From Roseiarcus sp963813195 (GTDB lineage: Bacteria > Pseudomonadota > Alphaproteobacteria > Rhizobiales > Beijerinckiaceae), in NCBI GenBank assembly GCA_963813195.1, contig CAWEYC010000039.1:1-64000 (forward strand): a stretch of DNA of 64,000 nucleotides. Direction: 5' to 3'. A program made the translations under genes and the position numbers. Shown piece after piece: positions 7,404-15,477 of this stretch (its first letter is position 1; each line of letters opens with the position of its first letter). The notes below the pieces were generated by a model that made no database searches, was not told the DNA's origin, and worked only from the letters and a program-made list of their open reading frames with translations.

Positions 7404-9827
7404 ATGACCACCACCCGCAAGACAGTCGCTCCCGGTTCGCTCGGAACGTATCCGGTTCTGCCGCTTCGCGACATTGTCGTGTTCCCGCATATGATCGTGC
7501 CGCTTTTCGTGGGGCGCGAGAAGTCGATTCGCGCTCTCGAAGAAGTGATGAAGGCGGACAAGCCGATTCTGTTGGCGACGCAGATGAACGCCGCCGACGA
7601 CGATCCGGCAACCGACGCGATTTTTGCGACTGGCACGTTGGCGAAGGTCTTGCAATTGCTGAAGCTGCCTGACGGCACCGTGAAGGTTCTCGTCGAAGGC
7701 GACTCGCGCGCACGCATCAAAACCTATTTGCCGACCGAGGGCTATTACGAGGCCGAGGCCGAAGCGGTGGCGGACGACCCGATCGATCCGATCGAGGCGG
7801 AGGCGCTGTCGCGCTCGGTCGTCGCGGAGTTCGAGAATTACGTCAAGCTCAACAAGAAGATTTCACCCGAGGTCGTCTCGGCGGTCACTCAGATCGAGGA
7901 TTACGGCAAGCTCGCCGACACGATCGCTTCGCATCTCGCGGTCAAGCTGGCCGACAAGCAGGCCATCCTCGAAATTCATTCGATCGCCAAGCGCTTCGAG
8001 AAGTGCCTGGGCCTGATGGAGAGCGAGATCTCGGTTCTGCAGGTCGAGAAGCGCATCCGCACGCGCGTCAAGCGCCAGATGGAGAAGACGCAGCGCGAAT
8101 ATTATCTCAACGAGCAGATGAAGGCGATCCAGAAGGAACTCGGCGACGAGGACGGCAAGGACGAAATGTCCGAGCTCGAGGATCGCATCAAGAAGACCAA
8201 GCTCACCAAGGAAGCGCGCGACAAGGCGCTCGGCGAAGTCAAGAAGCTGCGCCAGATGTCGCCGATGTCGGCTGAGGCGACGGTGGTGCGCAACTATCTC
8301 GATTGGCTGCTGTCGATTCCGTGGCAGAAGAAGTCGAAAATCAAGAAGGACCTGCCGGCCGCGCAGGCGATTCTCGACGCTGACCATTTCGGTCTCGACA
8401 AGGTCAAGGATCGCATCGTCGAGTATCTGGCCGTGCAGCAGCGCGCCAACAAACTGACGGGCCCGATCCTTTGCCTCGTCGGCCCGCCCGGCGTCGGCAA
8501 GACCTCGCTCGGCAAGTCGATCGCCAAGGCGACAGGGCGCGAGTTCGTGCGAATGTCGCTCGGCGGCGTGCGCGACGAGGCGGAGATCCGCGGTCATCGG
8601 CGCACGTACATTGGCTCGATGCCCGGCAAGGTCATCCAGTCGATGCGCAAGGCGAAGACATCGAATCCGCTCTTCTTGCTCGATGAGATCGATAAGATGG
8701 GAATGGATTTCCGCGGCGATCCGTCGTCGGCGTTGCTCGAGGTGCTCGACCCCGAGCAGAACGCCGCGTTCAACGACCATTATCTGGAGGTCGACTACGA
8801 TCTCTCGGGCGTGATGTTCGTCACGACGGCCAATACGCTCAACATTCCGCCGGCTTTGATGGATCGCATGGAGATCATCCGCATCGCCGGCTACACGGAG
8901 GACGAGAAGGTCGAAATCGCCAAACGGCACCTCCTGCCCAATTCGATGGCCAAGCACGGTCTCGATGCAAAGGAATGGGTTGTCGAGGACAGCGCTCTCA
9001 TGGAACTCGTGCGCCGCTACACGCGCGAGGCGGGAGTGCGCAATCTCGAACGCGAGATCTCCAATCTCGCGCGGAAGGCGGTGAAGGACATCCTCACCAA
9101 CAAGAAGAAGAAGATCGTCGTCGCAGCGGCCAGCGTCGCAGAATATCTCGGTCCGCCGAAGTATCGCTACGGCGAGATCGAGGCGGACGATCAGGTCGGC
9201 TTGGTGACGGGTCTCGCCTGGACCGAGGTCGGCGGCGAACTGCTGACGATCGAGGGCGTGATGATGCCGGGTCGGGGTCGCATGACCGTCACCGGCAACT
9301 TGAAGGATGTGATGAAGGAGTTGATCTCGGCGGCGGCGTCGTACGTGCGCTCCCGCGCGGTCGATTTCGGCATCGAGCCGCCGCTGTTCGATCGGCGCGA
9401 CATCCACGTCCACGTTCCCGAAGGGGCGACCCCGAAGGACGGGCCGTCGGCGGGCGTGGCGATGGCCACGGTCATCGTCTCGATGCTCACCGGCATTCCC
9501 GTCCGGCGCGACATCGCCATGACGGGCGAGATCACCTTGCGCGGCCGTGTGCTGCCGATCGGCGGCTTGAAGGAGAAGCTGTTGGCGGCGCTGCGCGGCG
9601 GCATCAAGAAGGTGTTGATCCCCGAGGACAACGCCAAGGATCTCGTGGACATCCCGAGTTCGGTGAAGAACGGCCTCGAGATCGTTCCGGTGTCGCGGAT
9701 GGATGAAGTGCTGGCCCACGCGCTGGTCCGCCAGCCGGTGGCGATAGAATGGGAAGAAAGCGTCGTCGCGACGGCGGCCCCCCTGGCCGCTCCCGACGAC
9801 GAGAGCCCCGGCGTCGTCGCGCACTAG
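7404..9827 (+). CDS. lon: Lon ATP-dependent protease
   Basis: 807 residues. ATG 7404 (MTTTRKTVAPG) is preferred over ATG 7386 because AGGA at 7393-7396 is 7 nt away. The N-terminal substrate domain begins YPVLPLRDIVVFPHM. AAA+ Walker A GPPGVGKTS is at about 360, with Walker B FLLDEIDKM. The protease domain carries the catalytic dyad Ser682 in PKDGPSAG and Lys725 in GGLKEKLLAA, offset by +3 from E. coli Ser679/Lys722. It degrades misfolded and regulatory proteins. A heat-shock promoter lies upstream and a strong hairpin terminator downstream. Confidence 0.97.
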   Translation: MTTTRKTVAPGSLGTYPVLPLRDIVVFPHMIVPLFVGREKSIRALEEVMKADKPILLATQMNAADDDPATDAIFATGTLAKVLQLLKLPDGTVKVLVEGDSRARIKTYLPTEGYYEAEAEAVADDPIDPIEAEALSRSVVAEFENYVKLNKKISPEVVSAVTQIEDYGKLADTIASHLAVKLADKQAILEIHSIAKRFEKCLGLMESEISVLQVEKRIRTRVKRQMEKTQREYYLNEQMKAIQKELGDEDGKDEMSELEDRIKKTKLTKEARDKALGEVKKLRQMSPMSAEATVVRNYLDWLLSIPWQKKSKIKKDLPAAQAILDADHFGLDKVKDRIVEYLAVQQRANKLTGPILCLVGPPGVGKTSLGKSIAKATGREFVRMSLGGVRDEAEIRGHRRTYIGSMPGKVIQSMRKAKTSNPLFLLDEIDKMGMDFRGDPSSALLEVLDPEQNAAFNDHYLEVDYDLSGVMFVTTANTLNIPPALMDRMEIIRIAGYTEDEKVEIAKRHLLPNSMAKHGLDAKEWVVEDSALMELVRRYTREAGVRNLEREISNLARKAVKDILTNKKKKIVVAAASVAEYLGPPKYRYGEIEADDQVGLVTGLAWTEVGGELLTIEGVMMPGRGRMTVTGNLKDVMKELISAAASYVRSRAVDFGIEPPLFDRRDIHVHVPEGATPKDGPSAGVAMATVIVSMLTGIPVRRDIAMTGEITLRGRVLPIGGLKEKLLAALRGGIKKVLIPEDNAKDLVDIPSSVKNGLEIVPVSRMDEVLAHALVRQPVAIEWEESVVATAAPLAAPDDESPGVVAH

Positions 9828-9859
9828 CGCGGCGCGCATAGCGCCCAGACCGATTGCCT

Positions 9860-9895
9860 AAGGGCCGCGAATCCAGCCGGATTCGCGGCCCTTTC
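9860..9895 (+). terminator. Rho-independent terminator of lon
   Basis: AAGGGCCGCGAATCC pairs perfectly over 15 bp with GGATTCGCGGCCCTT around an AGCC loop, 32 nt after the lon stop. The U-tract is short. Confidence 0.8.
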
Positions 9896-10107
9896 GCATT
9901 TGGGCGCTCTGAATCGCCCGGAAGTCCTATATTTTTTTGGCCGAACCTCCGCAGAGCCTTGCATTTGCGCGGGCAATTGGCGAGCAATGAGACGACTTCG
10001 GGCGTCGATTCGCCGAAGAAGCGGGCGACGGCTCCGACTTCAAGGCGGTCTACGGGAGCAAGCGCACGACGTCGCGGGAACGTCGGAACAGGCAAAGGAG
10101 AGGCCAA

Positions 10108-10398
10108 ATGAACAAACTCGAGCTCGTCGAGCATATTGCGAAGGAAGCGGAATTGACCAAGGTCAGCGCCGCCGCAGCGTTGGAGGCCACGCTCGACGGC
10201 GTCGCCAAGGCGCTCAAGAAGGGCGACGAAGTGCGCCTCGTCGGCTTCGGCACCTTCTCCGTGCGCGAGCGCGCCGCCGGCAAGGGCCGCAACCCGGCGA
10301 CCGGCAAGGAAATTAAGATTTAGGCTTCGAAAAACGCCCGTTTCAAGGCCGGCGCCGCACTCAAGGCGAGCCTGAACAAGAAGCCGGTCAAGAAATAA
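10108..10398 (+). pseudogene. hup: HU-type DNA-binding protein gene with an in-frame amber codon
   Basis: ATG at 10108 follows AAAGGAGAGG. The frame reads a normal HU-beta-like protein (MNKLELVEHIAKEAELTK, VGFGTFSVRERAAGKGRNP) up to GKEIKI, then TAG at 10321-10323 (codon 72). In the same frame the coding sense continues as ASKNARFKAGAALKASLN and KKPVKK to TAA at 10396-10398, exactly the missing C-terminus of a standard 90-96-residue HU. Family members usually have Lys, Ala or Pro at codon 72, so AAG to TAG is a one-base explanation. As written, the product is 71 residues and lacks the last beta strand and C-terminal helix needed for dimerisation. It could be a sequencing error, a real null mutation, or readthrough. 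Its position after lon is usual. Confidence 0.8.
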
Positions 10399-10447
10399 TA
10401 AAGACGAATTGGCGCGGCAGAAAAAGACGACGCCGCAGAAGTGGCGG

Positions 10448-10472
10448 AGGGCGGCTCATGGCCGCCCTTTTT
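10448..10472 (+). terminator. Rho-independent terminator after the HU gene
   Basis: AGGGCGGC, loop TCATG, GCCGCCCT, then a T run: an 8-bp GC stem followed by TTTT. It lies 50 nt after the full-length HU stop, which supports the longer frame as the original gene end. Confidence 0.8.
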
Positions 10473-10584
10473 CGTGGCGCCGGGTTCCGAACGAACGGGC
10501 CCGCGGGCGATGTTGGATCAGACTTGGCCTACGCGGCGCGACTGTGTAGGCTGATCGCCGCGCCGCGCCGCGCCGCGCGATCAA

Positions 10585-10660
10585 GGGCGGTTAGCTCAGT
10601 TGGTAGAGCATCTCGTTTACACCGAGAGGGTCGGCGGTTCGAGCCCGTCACCGCCCACCA
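10585..10660 (+). tRNA. tRNA-Val (anticodon UAC)
   Basis: 76 nt. Acceptor GGGCGGT pairs with ACCGCCC, with discriminator A and an encoded CCA. Anticodon stem TCTCG/CGAGA encloses TTTACAC, giving TAC. D-loop AGCTCAGTTGGTAGAGC and T-arm GGTTCGAGCC are standard. Confidence 0.95.
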
Positions 10661-10704
10661 GATCGCTTCGAAACGAGGGGGCCCTGGCGACCTCCGCGCG
10701 CGCG

Positions 10705-11346
10705 ATGCTGCGCCTTGTGTCGGCGCTCGTTTTCGTCGCCGCCGGCGCCGCCGCGGCGCCGGCCGGGCAGCCGCCGATGACGTTCCGCGCGGTCAGTCTC
10801 GAGTCGCCGGGTTGCGCCTCGAAATGTCCCGAGGTGATCGTCGCCGAAGGCGTAATCGAGGAGGAGACGCCGCAGGCGTTCCTCGACTTCGCCAGGGAAG
10901 CGTCGCTTTCGCAAAGGCTCCGAAGCGTCATCTTCATCAACTCGCCCGGCGGCAATGTCGTGGCGTCCATGGAGCTGGGCGCCGAGTTCCGTCGACTGCG
11001 CTCCGCCGCCATCGTTGCCGGCTTCGCCTCCGAGGGCAACCGCTCCGGTCCGGTCTCCGGGCAATGCCTGTCCGCCTGCGTCTATGCGCTCATGGGCGCG
11101 GCTCGGCGCGTTGTGCCCAGCGTCAGCCGCGTCGGCCTGCATCGCATGTCGATCGCCGAGCCCGACTCGCCTGATGTCGCGCGCCTGGCCGACCCCCACC
11201 TTGTCGCCCTGCTGGCTCGCTATGCGGCGCGCATGGGCGTCGACCCAGCCATCGTCTGGCGCGCCGAATCGCTTTCTCCGGGCGTGCTGCTAATCCTCAC
11301 CGAGCGCGAAATCGCGCGCTGGCGTCTTGGCTCGCCGCGAATGTGA
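10705..11346 (+). CDS. Secreted ClpP/crotonase-fold protein of unknown function
   Basis: 213 residues from ATG 10705, with a signal peptide (MLRLVSALVFVAAGAAAAPA), so probably periplasmic. It has a protease-like fold signature: INSPGGNVVASMELG (compare INSPGG in ClpP) near residue 80, then GQCLSACVYALMGAARR near 120 where the nucleophile region of ClpP-like proteins falls, and VGLHRM where ClpP has its His. This resembles the predicted periplasmic ClpP-like group (COG3904 type). Ser/Cys in LSAC and His in GLHRM could form a catalytic pair, but this is inferred. It lies alone between tRNA-Val and tRNA-Asp. Confidence 0.7.
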   Translation: MLRLVSALVFVAAGAAAAPAGQPPMTFRAVSLESPGCASKCPEVIVAEGVIEEETPQAFLDFAREASLSQRLRSVIFINSPGGNVVASMELGAEFRRLRSAAIVAGFASEGNRSGPVSGQCLSACVYALMGAARRVVPSVSRVGLHRMSIAEPDSPDVARLADPHLVALLARYAARMGVDPAIVWRAESLSPGVLLILTEREIARWRLGSPRM

Positions 11347-11430
11347 AAGCCCGGCTGGCGCGGCCCGTGCGTTGCGCTCTCATCGCGCTTGACTTGCGCG
11401 GCGCCGTGTCTTATCCGCTCAACGCCCCCA

Positions 11431-11507
<77 letters not shown>

Positions 11508-11736
11508 TTTTTTCCTCAATCGATTTTCCCAGACGATTTCCGGCAATGGACCCGTTCATCCCCGGCGATGGCATTTTGCGCCAGAGGATTAGCCGCTGGA
11601 TGCGCGTTTCGTCTTGCGTGGTTCGCTGCGCTGCGATAGGCCTGCGCCAGTTCGCTTCGCGTCCCGAGAACACCGCTCGGCGCGCTATGCGAGGTCCGGC
11701 GGTTCGCCGCCGATCTGCAAATCCAGCGGAGGCTCC

Positions 11737-12102
11737 GTGCCGAGTCTGATCTCCGATTATCTGCCGCTCGTCGTCTTCGTCGCCCTCTCGGCGCTCATCG
11801 GATGCGCTCTGCTCGTTGCGCCGTTCATCACGGCCTACAAGAACCCCGACCCGGAGAAACTCTCGGCCTACGAATGCGGCTTCAACCCGTTCGACGATGC
11901 GCGCATGAAGTTCGACGTGCGGTTTTATCTCGTTTCGTTGCTGTTCATCATTTTCGATCTCGAAGTCGCCTTTTTGTTTCCGTGGGCGGTGTCCTTCCAT
12001 GAAATCGGCGCGTTCGGTTTCTGGTCGATGATTCTGTTCCTCGCGGTGTTGACCATCGGCTTCGTCTACGAGTGGAACAAGGGAGCGCTGGAATGGGATT
12101 GA
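11737..12102 (+). CDS. nuoA: NADH-quinone oxidoreductase subunit A
   Basis: 121 residues from a GTG start at 11737, preceded by GGAGG at 11728-11732; the longer open frame upstream has no membrane-protein character. Three membrane helices are evident, with the conserved loop KLSAYECGFNPFDDARMKFD that lines the quinone/proton entry region. First gene of the 14-gene complex I operon; its end overlaps nuoB by 10 nt. Confidence 0.95.
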   Translation: MPSLISDYLPLVVFVALSALIGCALLVAPFITAYKNPDPEKLSAYECGFNPFDDARMKFDVRFYLVSLLFIIFDLEVAFLFPWAVSFHEIGAFGFWSMILFLAVLTIGFVYEWNKGALEWD

Positions 12103-12668
12103 ACTCTGGCCCCGTCGTCGCCCCGTCGCCGCGCGGCATTCTCGATCCTTCGACCGGCAAGCCGATCGGCGCCGACGATCCGTTCTTCGGCGCGATGAGC
12201 GATCGGCTCGCGGACAAGGGCTTCCTTGTCGCGTCGGCCGACGAACTCATCCAATGGGCGCGCACGGGATCGCTGATGTGGATGACCTTCGGCCTCGCGT
12301 GCTGCGCGGTCGAGATGATGCAATTGTCGATGCCGCGCTACGACGTCGAGCGCTTCGGCTTCGCGCCGCGCGGCAGCCCGCGCCAGTCGGACGTGATGAT
12401 CGTCGCGGGCACGCTGACCAATAAAATGGCGCCGGCGCTGCGCAAGGTCTACGACCAGATGCCCGAGCCGCGCTATGTGATCTCCATGGGGTCCTGCGCC
12501 AACGGGGGCGGCTACTACCACTATTCCTACTCGGTGGTGCGCGGCTGCGATCGCATCGTCCCGGTCGACATCTATGTGCCCGGCTGTCCGCCGACTGCCG
12601 AGGCGCTGCTCTACGGCGTGCTCATGCTGCAGAAGAAAATCCGTCGCACCGGCACGATAGAGAGGTAA
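12093..12668 (+). CDS. nuoB: NADH-quinone oxidoreductase subunit B (cluster N2)
   Basis: 191 residues. The ATG at 12093 has GGGAG 7 nt upstream and lies inside the end of nuoA, so translation is probably coupled. The N2 4Fe-4S ligands are Cys70-Cys71 (ACCAVEMM), Cys135 (GSCANGGG) and Cys165 (PGCPPTAE). It passes electrons from the peripheral arm to ubiquinone. Confidence 0.97.
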   Translation: MGLNSGPVVAPSPRGILDPSTGKPIGADDPFFGAMSDRLADKGFLVASADELIQWARTGSLMWMTFGLACCAVEMMQLSMPRYDVERFGFAPRGSPRQSDVMIVAGTLTNKMAPALRKVYDQMPEPRYVISMGSCANGGGYYHYSYSVVRGCDRIVPVDIYVPGCPPTAEALLYGVLMLQKKIRRTGTIER

Positions 12669-12799
12669 GAGCCTCCCCAGGGCGAACGCGAAGCGTTCGT
12701 CCGGGGCGGAAGCGGACGAAGGCTAGGCATGCGCCTAGAGAAGGTGACGGCCGTTTATGGACGGTCGTTGGCGCTGGACGAGGGTTTCTTGTCGCGAAG

Positions 12800-12838
12800 G
12801 CCCTCACCCCAGCCCTCTCCCGCAAACGGGGGAAGGGG
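12800..12838. repeat. Dispersed GC-rich palindromic repeat, copy 1
   Basis: GCCCTCACCCCAGCCCTCTC followed by a CCGCAAACGGGGGAAGG half forms a hairpin of the same family as those at 20560-20662 and 39905-40023. It lies in the 201-nt nuoB-nuoC gap. Confidence 0.7.
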
Positions 12839-12869
12839 TCCGCGCGCGACGGATGGTTGTTGAGGGTCC

Positions 12870-13466
12870 ATGGACGACGTGTTGAAATCCATACGCGAGA
12901 AGGCGCTCGCGGCGTTGCCCGGCGCCGTTCTGAGCGCGCGCGAGTCCTTTGACGAACTGACGCTGATCGCCGAGGCGGCGCGAATCGTCGACGTTCTGAC
13001 GTTCCTGCGCGACGACCCGGCCTGTCAGTTCATTTGCTTCACCGATCTCAGCGGCGTCGACTACCCCGAGCGCGAGAAGCGTTTCGAAATCGTCTATCAA
13101 CTGCTCTCGCCCAAGCTCAATCAGCGTATCCGCGTCAAGATCGACACCGACGAGGCGACGCCTGTGCCCTCGACGGTTTCGGTCTTTCCCGCCGCCGATT
13201 GGTACGAACGCGAGGTCTACGACTTTTTCGGCGTCCTGTTCGAAGGCCATCCAGATCTTCGCCGCATCCTGACCGACTACGGTTTCGACGGGCACCCCTT
13301 GCGCAAGGACTTCCCGATGACCGGCTTCGTCGAGGTTCGCTATGACGACGAAGAGAAGCGCGTCCGCTACGCGCCGGTGCAGCTCAGCCAGGAATTCCGA
13401 CGCTTCGATTTCCTGAGCCCGTGGGAGGGCGCGCCGCTGCCCGGCGACGAGAAGGCGAAATCCTGA
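12870..13466 (+). CDS. nuoC: NADH-quinone oxidoreductase subunit C
   Basis: 198 residues, with the 30-kDa subunit signature EREVYDFFGVLFEGHPDLRR near 112 and GFDGHPLRKDFPMTG near 140. It is part of the peripheral arm next to NuoD. It is separate from nuoD (in E. coli the two are fused) and its TGA overlaps the nuoD ATG by one base (TGATG). Confidence 0.97.
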   Translation: MDDVLKSIREKALAALPGAVLSARESFDELTLIAEAARIVDVLTFLRDDPACQFICFTDLSGVDYPEREKRFEIVYQLLSPKLNQRIRVKIDTDEATPVPSTVSVFPAADWYEREVYDFFGVLFEGHPDLRRILTDYGFDGHPLRKDFPMTGFVEVRYDDEEKRVRYAPVQLSQEFRRFDFLSPWEGAPLPGDEKAKS

Positions 13467-14656
13467 TGACCGAAGCCCACCTTCGCAACTTCTCGATCAA
13501 CTTCGGCCCCCAGCATCCGGCCGCGCATGGCGTGCTGCGTCTGGTGCTGGAACTCGACGGCGAAGTCGTCGAGCGTGTCGATCCGCATATCGGCTTGCTC
13601 CATCGCGGCACCGAGAAGCTGATGGAGGCGCGCACCTATCTGCAGAACGTGCCCTACCTCGACCGCCTCGACTACGTCGCGCCGATGAACCAGGAGCACG
13701 CCTATGCGCTGGCGGTCGAGCGCCTGTTCGGCATCACGGTTCCGCGCCGCGGCCAGCTCATCCGCGTGCTCTACAGCGAGATCGGCCGGCTGCTCTCGCA
13801 TCTCCTGAACGTCACCACCCAGGCGATGGACGTCGGCGCGCTGACGCCGCCTCTATGGGGCTTCGAGGAACGCGAAAAGTTGATGGTGTTCTACGAGCGC
13901 GCGAGCGGGTCGCGCATGCACGCGGCCTACTTCCGTCCGGGCGGCGTGCACCAGGATCTTCCGCCCAAGCTCATCGACGATATCAACGCCTTCTGCGATC
14001 CGTTCCTCAAGGTCTGCGACGATCTGGAGACCCTGCTCACCGGCAATCGCATCTTCAAGCAGCGCAACGTCGACATCGGCGTCGTCAGCCTCGCCGACGC
14101 CTGGGCCTGGGGTTTCTCCGGCGTCATGGTGCGCGGCTCGGGCGCCCCGTGGGACTTGCGCAAGTCGCAGCCCTATGAGTGCTACGAGGAAATGGAATTC
14201 GACATTCCCGTCGGCAAGAACGGCGACTGCTACGACCGCTATCTCATCCGCATGGAGGAGATGCGCCAGTCCGCCAAGATCATGAAGCAGTGCTGCGAAA
14301 AGCTGAGCGCGGCGGGCGGCGAGGGGCCGGTCGTCACCGACGACGGCAAGATCGCGCCGCCCAGGCGCGAAACCATGAAGCGCTCGATGGAAGCGCTAAT
14401 CCATCACTTCAAGCTTTACACCGAGGGGTATAAGGTTCCCGCTGGCGAGGTTTATGCCGCGGTCGAAGCGCCCAAGGGCGAGTTCGGCGTCTTTCTCGTC
14501 TCCGACGGCTCCAACAAGCCCTATCGCGTCAAGTTGCGCGCGCCGGGCTTCGCGCATCTGCAGGCGATGGATTTCCTCTGCCGCAAGCACATGCTGGCGG
14601 ACGTCGCCGCGATCCTCGGTTCGCTCGACATCGTATTCGGCGAGGTCGACCGATGA
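13466..14656 (+). CDS. nuoD: NADH-quinone oxidoreductase subunit D
   Basis: 396 residues from ATG 13466. The 49-kDa signatures NFGPQHPAAHGVLRL and DPHIGLLHRGTEKLME are present near the N-terminus, and the C-terminus ends with LDIVFGEVDR as in the family. With NuoB it forms the quinone-binding cavity. Confidence 0.97.
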   Translation: MTEAHLRNFSINFGPQHPAAHGVLRLVLELDGEVVERVDPHIGLLHRGTEKLMEARTYLQNVPYLDRLDYVAPMNQEHAYALAVERLFGITVPRRGQLIRVLYSEIGRLLSHLLNVTTQAMDVGALTPPLWGFEEREKLMVFYERASGSRMHAAYFRPGGVHQDLPPKLIDDINAFCDPFLKVCDDLETLLTGNRIFKQRNVDIGVVSLADAWAWGFSGVMVRGSGAPWDLRKSQPYECYEEMEFDIPVGKNGDCYDRYLIRMEEMRQSAKIMKQCCEKLSAAGGEGPVVTDDGKIAPPRRETMKRSMEALIHHFKLYTEGYKVPAGEVYAAVEAPKGEFGVFLVSDGSNKPYRVKLRAPGFAHLQAMDFLCRKHMLADVAAILGSLDIVFGEVDR

Positions 14657-14772
14657 CCCGTGCACGGTCGGCGCGGGGGCAGGGCGCAAGGATGGCCGCT
14701 CGCCTCGCATCCATGACGGCGCCGCCGCTGGCGCGCGCTCGTGCGACGATCAAGAAATTGGGATTGCGCTAA
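14653..14772 (+). CDS. Possible 39-aa basic ORF between nuoD and nuoE
   Basis: The ATG overlaps the nuoD stop (ATGA) and the TAA at 14770-14772 abuts the nuoE ATG, so it could be translationally coupled. The product is Arg/Ala-rich (MTRARSARGQGARMAARLAS) and matches nothing I know. GC-rich DNA easily produces such frames; listed because it exactly fills the gap. Confidence 0.2.
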   Translation: MTRARSARGQGARMAARLASMTAPPLARARATIKKLGLR

Positions 14773-15459
14773 ATGTCCGTTCGTCGTCTTGCCGAGGTTC
14801 AGCCCGAGAGCTTCGAGTTCACGCCCGAAAACAAGGCGTGGGCGGAGAAGGAGATCGCCAAATATCCGCCGAGCCGGCAGGCGTCCGCGATCATTGCGCT
14901 GCTCTGGCGCGCCCAGAAGCAGAACAGCTATTGGCTGCCGAGGCCCGCGATCGAAAAGGTCGCCGACATGCTCGGCATGCCCTATATCCGCGCGCTCGAG
15001 GTCGCGACCTTCTACACGATGTTCAATCTCGAGCCTGTCGGGCGCCACCACGTGCAACTTTGCGGCACGACGCCGTGCATGTTGCGCGGCGCCGAGCAAA
15101 TCAAGGAGGTCTGCCGGACCCGCATCGGCGCGGAACGCCATCCGACCGCCGACGGCAAGCTTTCGTGGATCGAGACCGAGTGCCTCGGCGCCTGTTGCAA
15201 CGCGCCGGCGGTGCAGATCAACGACGATTATTACGAAGACCTGACGCCGGAGAATTTCGCCAAGCTGCTCGACGATTTGGCGGCCGGCCGGCCGGTAAGG
15301 GTCGGCTCGCAGACGGGCCGCGTGTCGTCCGAACCCGTAGGCGGTCTCACCGCGCTGACAACGCTCTACGGCGTCGATGGCAAGAGCGGCGCGGCCCTCT
15401 CAGGGGGACGGGGCGGCGGGACGGTGGGCGTCGCCGCGCACGCGCCGGCCAAAGAGTGA
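14773..15459 (+). CDS. nuoE: NADH-quinone oxidoreductase subunit E (2Fe-2S)
   Basis: 228 residues. Thioredoxin-fold domain with N1a ligands Cys97 and Cys102 (CGTTPCMLRG) and Cys137 and Cys141 (ECLGACCNAP). The roughly 60-residue low-complexity tail after the fold (GGRGGGTVGVAAHAPAKE) is the C-terminal extension seen in alphaproteobacterial NuoE. Works with NuoF in NADH oxidation. Confidence 0.96.
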   Translation: MSVRRLAEVQPESFEFTPENKAWAEKEIAKYPPSRQASAIIALLWRAQKQNSYWLPRPAIEKVADMLGMPYIRALEVATFYTMFNLEPVGRHHVQLCGTTPCMLRGAEQIKEVCRTRIGAERHPTADGKLSWIETECLGACCNAPAVQINDDYYEDLTPENFAKLLDDLAAGRPVRVGSQTGRVSSEPVGGLTALTTLYGVDGKSGAALSGGRGGGTVGVAAHAPAKE

Positions 15460-15477
15460 AGACGGGAAACGATAGCG

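Noticed and set aside
7863..9839. 658-codon minus frame opposite lon
   Set aside because: Antisense shadow of lon; composition is His/Arg/Asp-rich and without motifs.
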